Shown here: piece after piece, positions 44,738 to 54,155 of the stretch | Numbering within the stretch: the first letter of the stretch is position 1 | How the letters are laid out: each line of letters begins with the position of its first letter | Origin: Aureobasidium sp. EXF-3400 | Lineage: Eukaryota > Ascomycota > Dothideomycetes > Dothideales > Saccotheciaceae | Length of the DNA stretch: 64,000 nt | Assembly (NCBI GenBank): GCA_024195585.1 | Contig: SWBL01000140.1 | Span: 53,917-117,916 of the forward strand | Direction of reading: 5' to 3' | The notes under the pieces: model-generated | Told to the model about the DNA's origin: nothing | What the model saw: only the letters and a program-made list of their open reading frames with translations | The model's database searches: none | Made by a program: the position numbers and the translations under genes

Positions 44738-45463
44738 ATGCCTTCCATTCTGATATCCGGTGCGGCCTCTGGTCTAGGACAAGCATTCCTGGATGCTTAC
44801 TCGAACGACAAGTCCAACACTGTCATAGCCATTGACAGAGAACACATCCCTCAATCCGTGTACCAAAATCGTGCAGCCACTATACAGTCACATATCGTCG
44901 ACGTGACGGACGAGAACTCCATCGAAAGTTTTGCTACCTTGTTGAACAGCGCGCCCATCGATCTGTTTATCCACAGCGTGGGTATTCGTGGTCTGGTTCT
45001 TTCAGTGGAAAATGCTCAACCTGAATCTGTTGCTGCCGCTGAAACCCTGGATGCCATGGACTTACCAACCCTGATGCATACCTTTCAAGTGAATGCTGCC
45101 GGTACCTTTCTGCTCGTTCGAGCCCTTCTCCCAAGTCTCAGACATGCAAATGCCGCAAAGGTTGTCGTCATGTCTTCACGCATGGGAAGCACCGGACACA
45201 ACACTACAGGCTCTGCTTACGCATATCGTGCAAGCAAGGCCGCTCTCAATGCCATGGTCAAAAGCTTCAGCATAGATGAGCCCGAAGTCGCATTCGTGCT
45301 TTGTCATCCGGGTCGCGTAGAATCAGGACTAGTCAAGTACAAGGAAGACGGCGCTATCAGTGCACAAGAAAGTGTTTCTGGACTGCTCCCGCTTGTAAAG
45401 AGCTGGAACCAGAATGACAGCGGCAAGTTTTACGACAGATTTGGACAACCTATCGTGTGGTAG
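44738..45463 (+). CDS. Classical short-chain dehydrogenase/reductase
   Basis: Intronless, 241 aa. Cofactor site ILISGAASGLGQAF (GxxxGxG) at residues 4-17, IDLFIHSVGIRG in place of NNAG, FQVNAAGTF, catalytic Ser in VVVMSSRMGS and active YRASK (YxxxK) at about 168. Resembles the cytosolic C-factor-like SDR group; substrate unknown. The in-frame ATG at 44606 is rejected because residues before MPSIL lack SDR features. Confidence 0.9.
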   Translation: MPSILISGAASGLGQAFLDAYSNDKSNTVIAIDREHIPQSVYQNRAATIQSHIVDVTDENSIESFATLLNSAPIDLFIHSVGIRGLVLSVENAQPESVAAAETLDAMDLPTLMHTFQVNAAGTFLLVRALLPSLRHANAAKVVVMSSRMGSTGHNTTGSAYAYRASKAALNAMVKSFSIDEPEVAFVLCHPGRVESGLVKYKEDGAISAQESVSGLLPLVKSWNQNDSGKFYDRFGQPIVW

Positions 45464-45564
45464 CCGCTGCGTCCCTTGTCATCAGATCACCGCAGGGAGC
45501 AAAGCAGGCAGAAGCAAATAGAAGATTGTATTACAACAAGCGCCATTAACCTCGAGTATCGTCG

Positions 45565-46379
45565 TCAGTCATGAACCGTTTCTTGGTCATCATTTTGCGT
45601 AGCGACCGTCTTTGCCATCTCTGCAGGCACGTTTTGCTCGTCCTCTAGAACGTCTTTCTTGACAAGCCCGTCCAAAGTAGATAAGCAGGTAGCATAACCG
45701 CCAATCATAGCTTCGACACGAGTCATGGTGTCTTCCTGGGAGTTCTTGCGACGGTGAGATGATAATTTCAGCTTGCCACTTTCCATGCCTTGAATGTTGA
45801 GCATCAATCCGGGTATGTCCTTTCTAGACACTTCGTCTGCCCATGATGGAGCTTGACCAACAGTGGTCCTAAGAATCTGCCAGCGTGGGCTCAGGCTTTG
45901 AGCTTCATTGACCGTCTTCCCATCCGGCGCTATGTCGAGCAGTATCATGCGCTCGCGGTTGTTGACAGCCTGCTGCTCCGAGGATATACCCACTTGCTCT
46001 TGATCCATCCCACCGACAATAGCAGAAGTCAAGAAGTCGGGATCGTCGTCTGAAAAGATGTAGTGTACTGATGGATGGTGGTGTTCGCCAGTGTCGGGGT
46101 CTTCGATTAGAGTAAAAAATGGGCGGAAATCGGGAGGGGGCAGAAGGTCGTCAGGTGCAGCAGTGGGGTATGTAGGATCATCGAATATTCCTAGGTATGA
46201 TCAGTCAGGATAGACAGTGGAATCAGTGGTTCAAATGACATACCATCGGAGGTGATTACCGCCTGGTCCGCGCGAACGGACGAGGCGGTATCATCATCAT
46301 CGCGTTGTTGCGGAGGGGTGGCCGAGTCGTCAGTAGTTTGGGCAAAGCTGTGAGAATATCGTTTGTTTACTGCCGACAT
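45565..46379 (-). CDS. Conserved acidic hypothetical protein
   Basis: Exons 46244..46379 and 45565..46190 (53-bp intron) give 253 aa. The most conserved-looking block is PTYPTAAPDDLLPPPDFRPF, FTLIEDPDTGEHHHPSVHYIFSDDDPDFLT, followed by a strand MILLDIAPDGKTVNEAQSLSPRWQI. No membrane or catalytic motif is seen. Function unknown. The 3' end faces the SDR gene, 101 bp away. Confidence 0.8.
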
Positions 46380-46565
46380 GATCCTCTTGCTCGCGATCTA
46401 CAAGAGCAAGGCCACACGGGTTGTTGTGAGTTATGGCCGTGGACCCTGACTAAGCGTGGTGCTTGGCAAAATGCATGTGAAAATGGCACCTTCGTCGAAA
46501 GTCGAAAGACCCAACGACGTAAGAGTGCGCGTAGTTGAAGGATGCGGGTGTCGAGAGTGTAAAAC

Positions 46566-47031
46566 TCAAGATTGGGCAGTCTGTTCAGGTTGGACTTCGC
46601 TCTGATCGACGGTTCCTTTGATGCGGAAAACTGCTCCAATTAGCACCACAATTCCTGGACGATCAACAAGACCAGCTCGAGTGCGCGTACCTTGTCTACA
46701 CATGGGACATCTGCCTTGACTTGACTCCTGATTGATCCAAGTATCGAGACAATGCTTGATTGATGTCAGTTCTATCGGTCAAGAATGTTGAACCATGGCT
46801 ACATACCATATGGAATGAGTGTGTACACTGTCCCATGACTGAAACAAAGTTAGCATGATGCCGACAATACGACCGAGCTGAGGACATACTGATAGGGCAA
46901 TCATCTCCTGGGAACTTGCATTTCGGACAAGTACCATCAAACTGTACGCGACAAATACCACAATCGTCGTCTTCGGGCATGTCCCAGCGCCAGGCGGCGA
47001 CAGCGTGGTACGACAGTATCTTGACTTTCAT
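46566..47031 (-). CDS. APC11: APC11, RING-H2 subunit of the anaphase-promoting complex
   Basis: Catalytic RING subunit that works with APC2 to ubiquitinate mitotic substrates. Four exons (46890..47031, 46807..46838, 46691..46754, 46566..46630) give 100 aa; exon 2 is only 32 nt. MKVKILSYHAVAAWRWDM..DDDCGICR opens the protein; ligands follow in order: C-x2-C, C-x2-C (CPKC), the CPI-IMGQCTHSFHMHC block, and CPMCRQ. All expected zinc ligands are present after splicing. The last residues are a short variable tail. Confidence 0.93.
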
Positions 47032-47419
47032 CTTCCAGGCGGTGTTTGTGTGTCACACAAATGCTTTTCAGTAGACAGGTGTATACACAGTGCCAGGGTC
47101 TCTTGTCGAGGGGTCGGATTGTTTTCGTTTGGAGGAAGGAGCTCGGGCCATTGACGTATGCGATAAGGATAAGATGGGCTTATCGCTAGGTGATCGACAG
47201 TGTCACATGGGGAAGGCGTGCTCGAAGGCTCCACCTTTTGGTGTCTACTTGGGGGATCTCAGCGGCCGAAGCATTTCTGTTGCTTTCTCCACACTGCGAC
47301 AAACAGATAGATTGCATCTTGGAGGGGTATACCGTTGAAAGTCGCACGCACATCTTGCTCCCAATCACATCATCAAGAACGGTCTCCACAGCTCATCAAC
47401 AAACTCGGAGTGGGGCAGC
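47032..47419. promoter_or_regulatory. Divergent promoter region APC11/rhodanese
   Basis: 388 bp head-to-head intergenic. No repeat or RNA gene seen. Confidence 0.5.
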
Positions 47420-48488
47420 ATGGCTTCATTGCTCCGTTCGGCTGCGTCCTCAACCTTCTCACCTCTCCGGAGCTCCTTCAGACCCTCTCACAACATGTCG
47501 GCGCAACGAGCAATGTCTCTCTCATCGTACCTCGTCAAGCCTGCCGAGCTCAACGCTGCTTTGAAAGGCAATGCTCCTACCCGCTTGGCTACCTCTCCTC
47601 GAGTCATCCCCTTGTGTGCCAGTTGGTTCATGCCCAATGATCCTGAGAAGAGGTCCGGATATGAAGTCTTCAAGCAGGGTCACGTTCCCAGTGCTCGGTA
47701 CCGTCTCTCTTTCTTCATACCGACTCTTGACGCTAACTCTCGGCAGTTTCTTCGATCTTGACCTTGTCTCGGACACCAGCTCTCCATACCCACACATGCT
47801 GCCCAGCCCCCAGGTCTTCACACAAGCCATGCGCAAGCTAGGCATCCGTCGCGACGATAACATTGTCGTGTACGACAGTGCCGAGCTGGGCATCTTCAGT
47901 GCTCCTCGCGTTGCTTGGACTCTGCGCGTCTTCGGTCACCCGAGTATTCACATCCTGAACAACTACAAGCTATGGGTCGAGGAAGGCCTTCCCACCGAGA
48001 AGGGTGAACAGACGAAGTTCCCTGAGTCACAGTACCCCGAGCCACAGATTGACCCCTCCAAGGTTGCAGCTTTTGAGGAAGTCAAGGAGATTGCCAAGGA
48101 CTATAACAAGGAAGGCAGAGAAGGCGTACAGATTCTGGATGCTAGGTCTGTTGGTCGCTGGAGCGGTGCCGATCCCGAACCGAGACCTGGACTTTCCTCT
48201 GGCCACATCCCCGGATCCATCAGCGTTGCTCTGCCTGAACTTCTGCACCCAGAAACCAAGACATTGCTTTCTAGAGAAGAGTTGCTCGACATTTTCAGAA
48301 CCAAAGGAGTCGATCCGCTTAAGCCCATCATCAGCTCTTGCGGTACAGGAGTCACTGCAAGCGTCATTGATGCTGCTCTGACAGAGGCCGGCTTCCCCGA
48401 GACCAACAGAAAAGTCTACGATGGCAGTTGGACTGAGTGGGCACAACGAGTCCGGGCTTCAGACAATTTGATTCACAAGAGTCAGTAA
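47420..48488 (+). CDS. TUM1: Two-domain rhodanese, TUM1/mercaptopyruvate sulfurtransferase-like
   Basis: Transfers sulfur from 3-mercaptopyruvate or thiosulfate; in yeast Tum1 feeds tRNA thiolation. Exons 47420..47697 and 47747..48488 (49-bp intron) give 339 aa. An Arg/Ser-rich N-terminus (MASLLRSAASSTFSPLRSSFR) looks like a mitochondrial presequence, with a second Met at 26 (MSAQRAM) allowing a cytosolic form. First rhodanese domain about 38-185, inactive; second about 205-335 with LDARSVGRW..EPRPGLSSGHIPGS and the catalytic Cys in SSCGTGVTAS. All family marks are present. Confidence 0.92.
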
Positions 48489-48744
48489 AAGGTATGATGA
48501 GTAATGACGAGCGATGAAAGCGTTAGAGAAGTATCGTTATACCCGACATGTAATTACGGATGACATGGAAAAAGTTCAGCAAAGTAATGATTCTCAGCAA
48601 TCTAGTTACATGGGACGCTTGCTTTTGGCGCGCTCAAAGCCAGAAATTCTCGCCTTGTGATATATGTTATGAACCCCATCCTCCCCTTGCGCTATACCTG
48701 TGGATTATAGACTCTTCCCACGAAGATCTAGAGCGGAGTCCTCA

Positions 48745-48859
48745 CTGTAAAAAGGCATAGTGTTTTCCATAACCAAGGGCATTCTCAAAGAAAGCGGAGA
48801 GTACATAGTGCCTCAGTGGACACTATCAGTCTCCTTGAGACTGTTGTGCATTTCGACAG
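48745..48859. repeat. Hairpin/foldback element, copy i (115 bp)
   Basis: Left end ctgtaaaaaggcatagtg, right end ctgttgtgcatttcgacag (its inverse). Interior tctcaaagaaagcgg..cctcagtggacac matches copies b and e. Confidence 0.8.
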
Positions 48860-49030
48860 CCACATTTGTTACTTGCCTTTGGATAAGGAGATAGATGGTT
48901 TCTCGGTACTGTATCAAACCCTCCCATGCAGTGATATGAATTTCCCAAGCCGGAGATTGATTCCTGCTTCACTTCGAGACAGCAAGCTTAACTGCTCTGT
49001 CTCCAACTCTCTGTCTTCGCTGCCCAACCC

Positions 49031-49525
49031 TCATCCCTCCATCTTCACATCCCTATCCTTCTCTCCTCCCAATCCCTCAACTCCATCCTCCATTCCCAAA
49101 GTCCAACGACAGAACAATCCCAATTTAGCTTTGAGATTCTCAATCATCTCAATTGTCTTGTTGTTGACAACATTGATCTTGGTAAGCTTATCTTCCTGAT
49201 AAGTCTCTCTCCAGAACTTTCTTTCGCTTGCTTTGGCTTGCCACCATTTGAGTCTTTCGTCTTCGAGTAGTTCGAGGAGGGTGTTGATATCGCGGAGGGT
49301 GGGGATCAGAGGTGAAGGCTTGGGCGCGGTGGTGATTGTGATAGAGGTTGAATGAGTTGGTGGTTTCTTGTCTTGAGTCCCAGGAGCAGCAGAGTTGAGT
49401 TTGTGGGTGGAGAGGACAGAGTGTGCGGTGGTGATGAGTAGACTCAAGTCAGAGATGAGTGGTTCGAGTGGTTTAGGCCAGCGCGAGGATGTAGATATGG
49501 TGCTGAGGGTGCAGAGTTGACACAT
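49031..49525 (-). CDS. Small hypothetical protein
   Basis: Single-exon ORF, 164 aa, ATG at 49525. No domain recognised. Helical stretch LRDINTLLELLEDERLKWWQAKASERKFWRETYQEDKLTKINVVNNKTIEMIENLKAKL-type (about 80-140), likely coiled coil. The N-terminal third is hydrophobic-polar mix, Ser/Thr-rich. Upstream lies hairpin copy j. Codon pattern is coherent over 500 bp, but a lineage-specific or spurious ORF remains possible. Confidence 0.5.
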   Translation of the reverse strand: MCQLCTLSTISTSSRWPKPLEPLISDLSLLITTAHSVLSTHKLNSAAPGTQDKKPPTHSTSITITTAPKPSPLIPTLRDINTLLELLEDERLKWWQAKASERKFWRETYQEDKLTKINVVNNKTIEMIENLKAKLGLFCRWTLGMEDGVEGLGGEKDRDVKMEG

Positions 49526-49768
49526 TGTTGCGATCGTGTGATGTGATCTGAGTGGAAGCAGAATCGCTTCGGAGCTTCTGAGTCTTGATGTGAGTGTGTA
49601 AAAGAGTTGTAAAGGTGGAAGAGGGAAGATATGAGTGTGTTGGCTCTTAGAAAAAGCGAATGTACCTGCCTTGCTTGCTCGTTTGTCGCTGATGCCTGAA
49701 ATGCTTCACTTCCTCCCCAATGTCTTACCTTTCTGCTTGCGGTGTGTATCAAAAGCTTTTGAAAAACA

Positions 49769-49884
49769 GCTAGACAAGTGCACAGTACTTTCTGAGACCT
49801 AGTGATGCTTGCAGGGAGAGAGCTCATCTCAAGTGTTGCTGTGGCCAAACTTCTATTCACAAAGCAGCTGTGCATTTTGATAGC
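49769..49884. repeat. Hairpin/foldback element, copy j (116 bp)
   Basis: Left end gctagacaagtgcacagtac, right end gcagctgtgcattttgatagc (its inverse with changes). Interior gagctcatctcaagtgttgctg differs from copies d/i. Confidence 0.65.
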
Positions 49885-50082
49885 ATGTAATTCACTACTT
49901 GTTCCTATGAGGGAGGCTTCAATGTAGAACCGTGATTACCCAAAACCATGGGACACTTCGCTTCTTCTAAAGGCCCATATGGTTGTGTTTCATCGAATCA
50001 CAAGAAGATCCGTTGCCAAGAAATACATTGATGGTCAGAGGCGAAATGGTTTGTCGAATTTCTATAGCGAAGAACACGGCAA

Positions 50083-53000
50083 CTATGCTGTTTCTACCTC
50101 CTTGACTTGCTCAGTCTCAGTCGATGTGATCACCTCCGGTCCTGCCACATCTTCTTCGGCCTGTGTACCATCAACGACTGCACCTGCCTCAGGCACAACC
50201 TCGACCACAGGAGCGACGACTGCATCAATACCATTCCCAGCCTCAAGCGACTCGATGCCATCAGCATTGCTAGGCTCAGCTGTCACCACCTCATCCTCTG
50301 CGCCACTATTGTGGCCACTAGCCAACTTTTCCTTCTCTTCCTCGGCCATCTCGGCCGCCTCCCAATCCTCGACAACAGGCTCTACAGGAACCACGGGGGG
50401 CTTCTTCTCCTTCTTCTTGGCGAAAGTGACTTTGTTTCCGCCAGCAAGAGCAGAGAACGAGTTGTTGTTCGAGGACGCTGTCTGAAGAAGAGGACGGCGA
50501 GATGCTGCACTCTTCGCAGCAACACGCGACCAACCGTCACTGACACCATTCTCTGTCTCGCGACGAGTGATGTTAAGCGAAGAGTCTGTGCGACAAAGCT
50601 GAAGCGTACCAAGGCTCTTTGCAGCAATTGCAGTAGCAATCGGGACTTTGGCGTTTTTGAGTGTTTGGTCGACCGCCTGTTCATCAAGAGTACGACTAAT
50701 AGACTTGATGATCACTTCCTCGTTGGGCAAGAACTCAACATCGAATTGCACGGGAAGAGCGAAAGATGCCAACTCCGTCCTGACCTCTTCAATCGTGAGA
50801 CCGAAACGTGGACGGACAACAACGTAGCTGTTGAAGGGTTCTCCAACTTCGTTCGCACGAACTTGGCTAGCTGGGGCTTCACTGCTGGCGATGGCTTTTC
50901 CGGATGCCAGACGCTGGGCGTTTCGGATACGCGCGCTCTCCTTCAATGTCTTCGGCGGGGAACGGACAAAGCGAGGTGTCTTGAAGATAGCGACATGACG
51001 ATGAGGCTCGGGATCCATGCTCTCAGAATCCAAGCCAAAGTCTTCGGCGAGATGATGAATGAAAGCTCGCTGAGTAGATGTCATGGGCTTGAATCTCAGC
51101 CTTTTCTCGTCATCTGCAGCTGCGAACACACGGAACTCGCGCTCTTGGTTCGTTGACCAAGTAGGATGAGCTGCATAGAGGTTGAGAGTCTCGTTGGAGA
51201 ACGGAACATGATCACCACCTTCAACATGTGCTTCCTGATCGATGTTGAGCGCAAGTGCCAACTTGCGGTTGCGCTCCAGTCTGGCACATTCTTCGTTGCA
51301 AGGCAGAGACTTTATGAGGTTGCCTTCACTGGTCTTCGATGCATTGCATCTCATCTCTTGCTTTTGAGCCTGGCATTCACATGTGATGAAAATCTTGTGG
51401 GTGCAGGCTTTGTCCTCTTTGCAAGCAGTGGGAGCGTGGCAGACGGCCTCGTCAGGATGATCACATGCCTTCTTGGGCTTTCCGCAGGGCTGCTGGCAAG
51501 GTCGACCACCAGCATCTTCACACTCGCCATCACGGTGACAAGGCTTGGTACAGAAATGAGAGCCACACTTGAGCTTTCGGCCACAGACCTGTCCACAGCT
51601 GACGTCCTTCAACCAGCACTGTTGGTTCTTGAGACTCTTCTTGCCGCACATACAGCTCTTTTCGACTAAGAAGGGGCATCTAGGACAGCTCTCGTTGTCC
51701 ATGTGGCAATTGTGTTGGACCTGGGGATGACCGCATGTCTTGGGACGATTGCACTGGAAGCGGCATGGCGGAGGCTGTGTGCCACAAGGTAGAGGAGGTG
51801 TCAGAACGGTACGGCCACAGTTGCAGTTGATTTCGTCAAAGATAGCCTCTCGACAAGATCCGCATGGACCCTTGTGGCAAAGGTCCTCGCAGAAATGGTT
51901 GCCGCATTTGAGAGGTCTGCCACAAGGTCGAGTACAAATGTGCTCAGCCTCAAAGCCGTCATCGATAGGTCGAATATGAGCTTCCTCAAGCTTACGGCCC
52001 TTGCGCTTGATGGCTTGTCGCTCAGCAGCCTTTCGCTCACCTTCGCAGCAGCGCTCATCACAAGCATGGCGGCCACAATTGAGTGTAGCTCTGCAGACTC
52101 TCATACATTGGGGAGGCTCGATTTTACCTTGATGACAGATGGTAGTTGAAGTCGTTCTGCCACAGCGGCAGTTGATGGGAACAGCCTTGAGACAGGGCAT
52201 GCAAGCGCCAGAGTGACACAATTGTTCACATTGATGTCCACAAGAGAGCTTCTTCATGCATGCCTTCTTACAGTTCGTGATGGGGTCTTCACAAGAAGTA
52301 CGAGCATCAGGTGAAATCTCCGAGAGCTTGGTCTTGCCACAAGGACAGTGTGTGACGACGTCAGGAGAGCGAGGGCAGTGACCAGGGTCTGTATCTTGAG
52401 AGTGACAAGGCTTCTGGCAGTGGTGAATACCACAGTCAAAGGCACGATCGCAAGAGTTGGCGCAAGCGAACATGCCATTCCATTCCTCGATAATGTCCTG
52501 ACCGTCCTCGGCGGCGTGCTTTTTGCGGCTTTCGACTTCGTCGCCACGGTCGGCACATAGCAAGGCCTTCTCGACCTGACCACAGTAGCAGCGAGCATCA
52601 ACACGCACCTCACAAGCTCCGCAGAGACCCTCGTGGCAAGGTCTAGGACACTCATGTTCTCCACAGGGCATAAGATCACCACAAACTTCTCCGCAGCTCC
52701 AGCCATTCTCGTAATCGGTGTCGGTACATCTACGAGTCGATTCGTGCTTGCCACAGAAACAAGTCTGTGTAGGACCCATGTGGGTACACGGCGGGCAAGG
52801 CCCGGCGTGACAGGTCAGTTGGCAAGGATGAGGACATTTGCGGACTCTTTCTCTGCCACAAGTGTTTCCGCAAGAGTGAGGTGGTAGGCCAGTTACTGCA
52901 CGAGGTTCAACCTCTTTCTCACACCAACAGGTGTATGTCTTGGGTAGGGTGTCCTTCGGAAGGTTGCATCCTGGACACCTCCATTGGCGGGGAGGAGGGA

Positions 53001-53748
53001 TTTCGCCATTCTCTCGACCTTGTTGCTGGGCGGCAGCGGATCCTTGGTTTTGAGACCATTTCTTGACACATGACATGTGGAAGACGGTCCAGCAAGTGTG
53101 GCATGACCAGACTTTCGAGTTGCGAAGGACTTCGCTCGTGCAAATGGGGCATTCGTAGTGACCGTTGTCAATATCATGGTGGGTACGAGTGGCGATATCG
53201 GGAGCTGTGGATTTGGAAAGTCGGCGTCTTTGCGAGCGAGGCTGTGTCTGCTGTGAGGTGGCGCCTTGAGTAAGAATAGGATGTCCGGGAACGAAGGTGG
53301 AAGCATCGGCTTGCAATTCGCCATCAGAGGTAAGCTGGCCGCCAAAAGCCCTGCCGTTAACAGTCCTGTTCTCGCGCACTCTGCCGCCTCGAGCACCTCC
53401 TCTTCCACCTCTTGCACCACCTCGTCCTCGTTGCGAGTTTTGGTTTCGGGTGTTGGTAGCTTCCGTGCCTGAGACGTCGGCACTTGAGGGATCGACAGAT
53501 GAGGGTTGTGTAGAAGGTGCGACTGAAGATGGTCTCAGGGCAAGAAGAGGGTCGCGAGCGCCGCGTCCTCTTCCTCCACCGCCTCGTCTCCTGCGACCGG
53601 GGTTAGATGCGTCCGACTGAGGTTCATCTTGCTGAGTTGGTGGGTTTGGATTCCTCTCGCCGCGTGGTCTGCGATTGCGAGGGTGATTCGACGAGCGACC
53701 GGATTGGGGCTCGGACTGAGATATGGAAGCGGTCTCGGCGGTAGACAT
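50083..53748 (-). CDS. FAP1: FAP1/NF-X1 family zinc-finger protein
   Basis: Intronless. The ATG at 53748 (MSTAETAS...) gives 1221 aa; an upstream in-frame ATG at 53841 adds 31 hydrophobic residues and is less likely. An RGG-rich basic N-terminus is followed by a RING/PHD-like finger (YECPICTSEVLRNSKVWSCHTCWTVFHMSC, from about residue 195) and a long tandem array of NF-X1 fingers (about 240-860) with the usual C-x-H/C repeats such as CGEHECPRPCHEGLCGACE. An R3H nucleic-acid-binding domain lies near 895-950 (RAFIHHLAEDFGLDSESMDPEPHRHVAIFK). FAP1 binds the TOR-linked prolyl isomerase FKBP12 in yeast and NF-X1 proteins act as E3 ligases or RNA/DNA regulators. Confidence 0.93.
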   Translation of the reverse strand: MSTAETASISQSEPQSGRSSNHPRNRRPRGERNPNPPTQQDEPQSDASNPGRRRRGGGGRGRGARDPLLALRPSSVAPSTQPSSVDPSSADVSGTEATNTRNQNSQRGRGGARGGRGGARGGRVRENRTVNGRAFGGQLTSDGELQADASTFVPGHPILTQGATSQQTQPRSQRRRLSKSTAPDIATRTHHDIDNGHYECPICTSEVLRNSKVWSCHTCWTVFHMSCVKKWSQNQGSAAAQQQGRENGEIPPPRQWRCPGCNLPKDTLPKTYTCWCEKEVEPRAVTGLPPHSCGNTCGRERVRKCPHPCQLTCHAGPCPPCTHMGPTQTCFCGKHESTRRCTDTDYENGWSCGEVCGDLMPCGEHECPRPCHEGLCGACEVRVDARCYCGQVEKALLCADRGDEVESRKKHAAEDGQDIIEEWNGMFACANSCDRAFDCGIHHCQKPCHSQDTDPGHCPRSPDVVTHCPCGKTKLSEISPDARTSCEDPITNCKKACMKKLSCGHQCEQLCHSGACMPCLKAVPINCRCGRTTSTTICHQGKIEPPQCMRVCRATLNCGRHACDERCCEGERKAAERQAIKRKGRKLEEAHIRPIDDGFEAEHICTRPCGRPLKCGNHFCEDLCHKGPCGSCREAIFDEINCNCGRTVLTPPLPCGTQPPPCRFQCNRPKTCGHPQVQHNCHMDNESCPRCPFLVEKSCMCGKKSLKNQQCWLKDVSCGQVCGRKLKCGSHFCTKPCHRDGECEDAGGRPCQQPCGKPKKACDHPDEAVCHAPTACKEDKACTHKIFITCECQAQKQEMRCNASKTSEGNLIKSLPCNEECARLERNRKLALALNIDQEAHVEGGDHVPFSNETLNLYAAHPTWSTNQEREFRVFAAADDEKRLRFKPMTSTQRAFIHHLAEDFGLDSESMDPEPHRHVAIFKTPRFVRSPPKTLKESARIRNAQRLASGKAIASSEAPASQVRANEVGEPFNSYVVVRPRFGLTIEEVRTELASFALPVQFDVEFLPNEEVIIKSISRTLDEQAVDQTLKNAKVPIATAIAAKSLGTLQLCRTDSSLNITRRETENGVSDGWSRVAAKSAASRRPLLQTASSNNNSFSALAGGNKVTFAKKKEKKPPVVPVEPVVEDWEAAEMAEEEKEKLASGHNSGAEDEVVTAEPSNADGIESLEAGNGIDAVVAPVVEVVPEAGAVVDGTQAEEDVAGPEVITSTETEQVKEVETA

Positions 53749-54155
53749 GGTGACTGTGGTGCTTGAAGGTATGTCGAATAGCGGTATGACTGCGGACGTG
53801 GTTGGGTGGTAAAGTGAGAAGTGATGCAAAGGTCGTGGCAACTTTTAGCAAAAGGAAATGGCAGGCTCAATAAAAAGCGGCCTGATAGAACAAGTAAAAG
53901 ACAAACAAACGCTTGAAAATGGAAAGCGCGAGGAGTGTCGAGAGAGCTTCTATTTGAAGGTGGAAAGTGGCAAGGCAAACAGAGGAATTGTCACAAGGAA
54001 ACGAAGACTCTCTGCGCCCCGCCAATGACATCGACTCGGAAGCTACGTGACTCACGCGCGGTTCGGCCCGTATTCTCGCGTGGAATGCCTGTCGGTAACC
54101 AATGCGCCGATGCCGACCACTCTTTTGTCAAGAAGACCATTGACCAACGACAGCA
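53749..54155. promoter_or_regulatory. Divergent promoter region FAP1/PPWD1
   Basis: Head-to-head intergenic of about 400 bp. No repeat seen. Confidence 0.5.
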
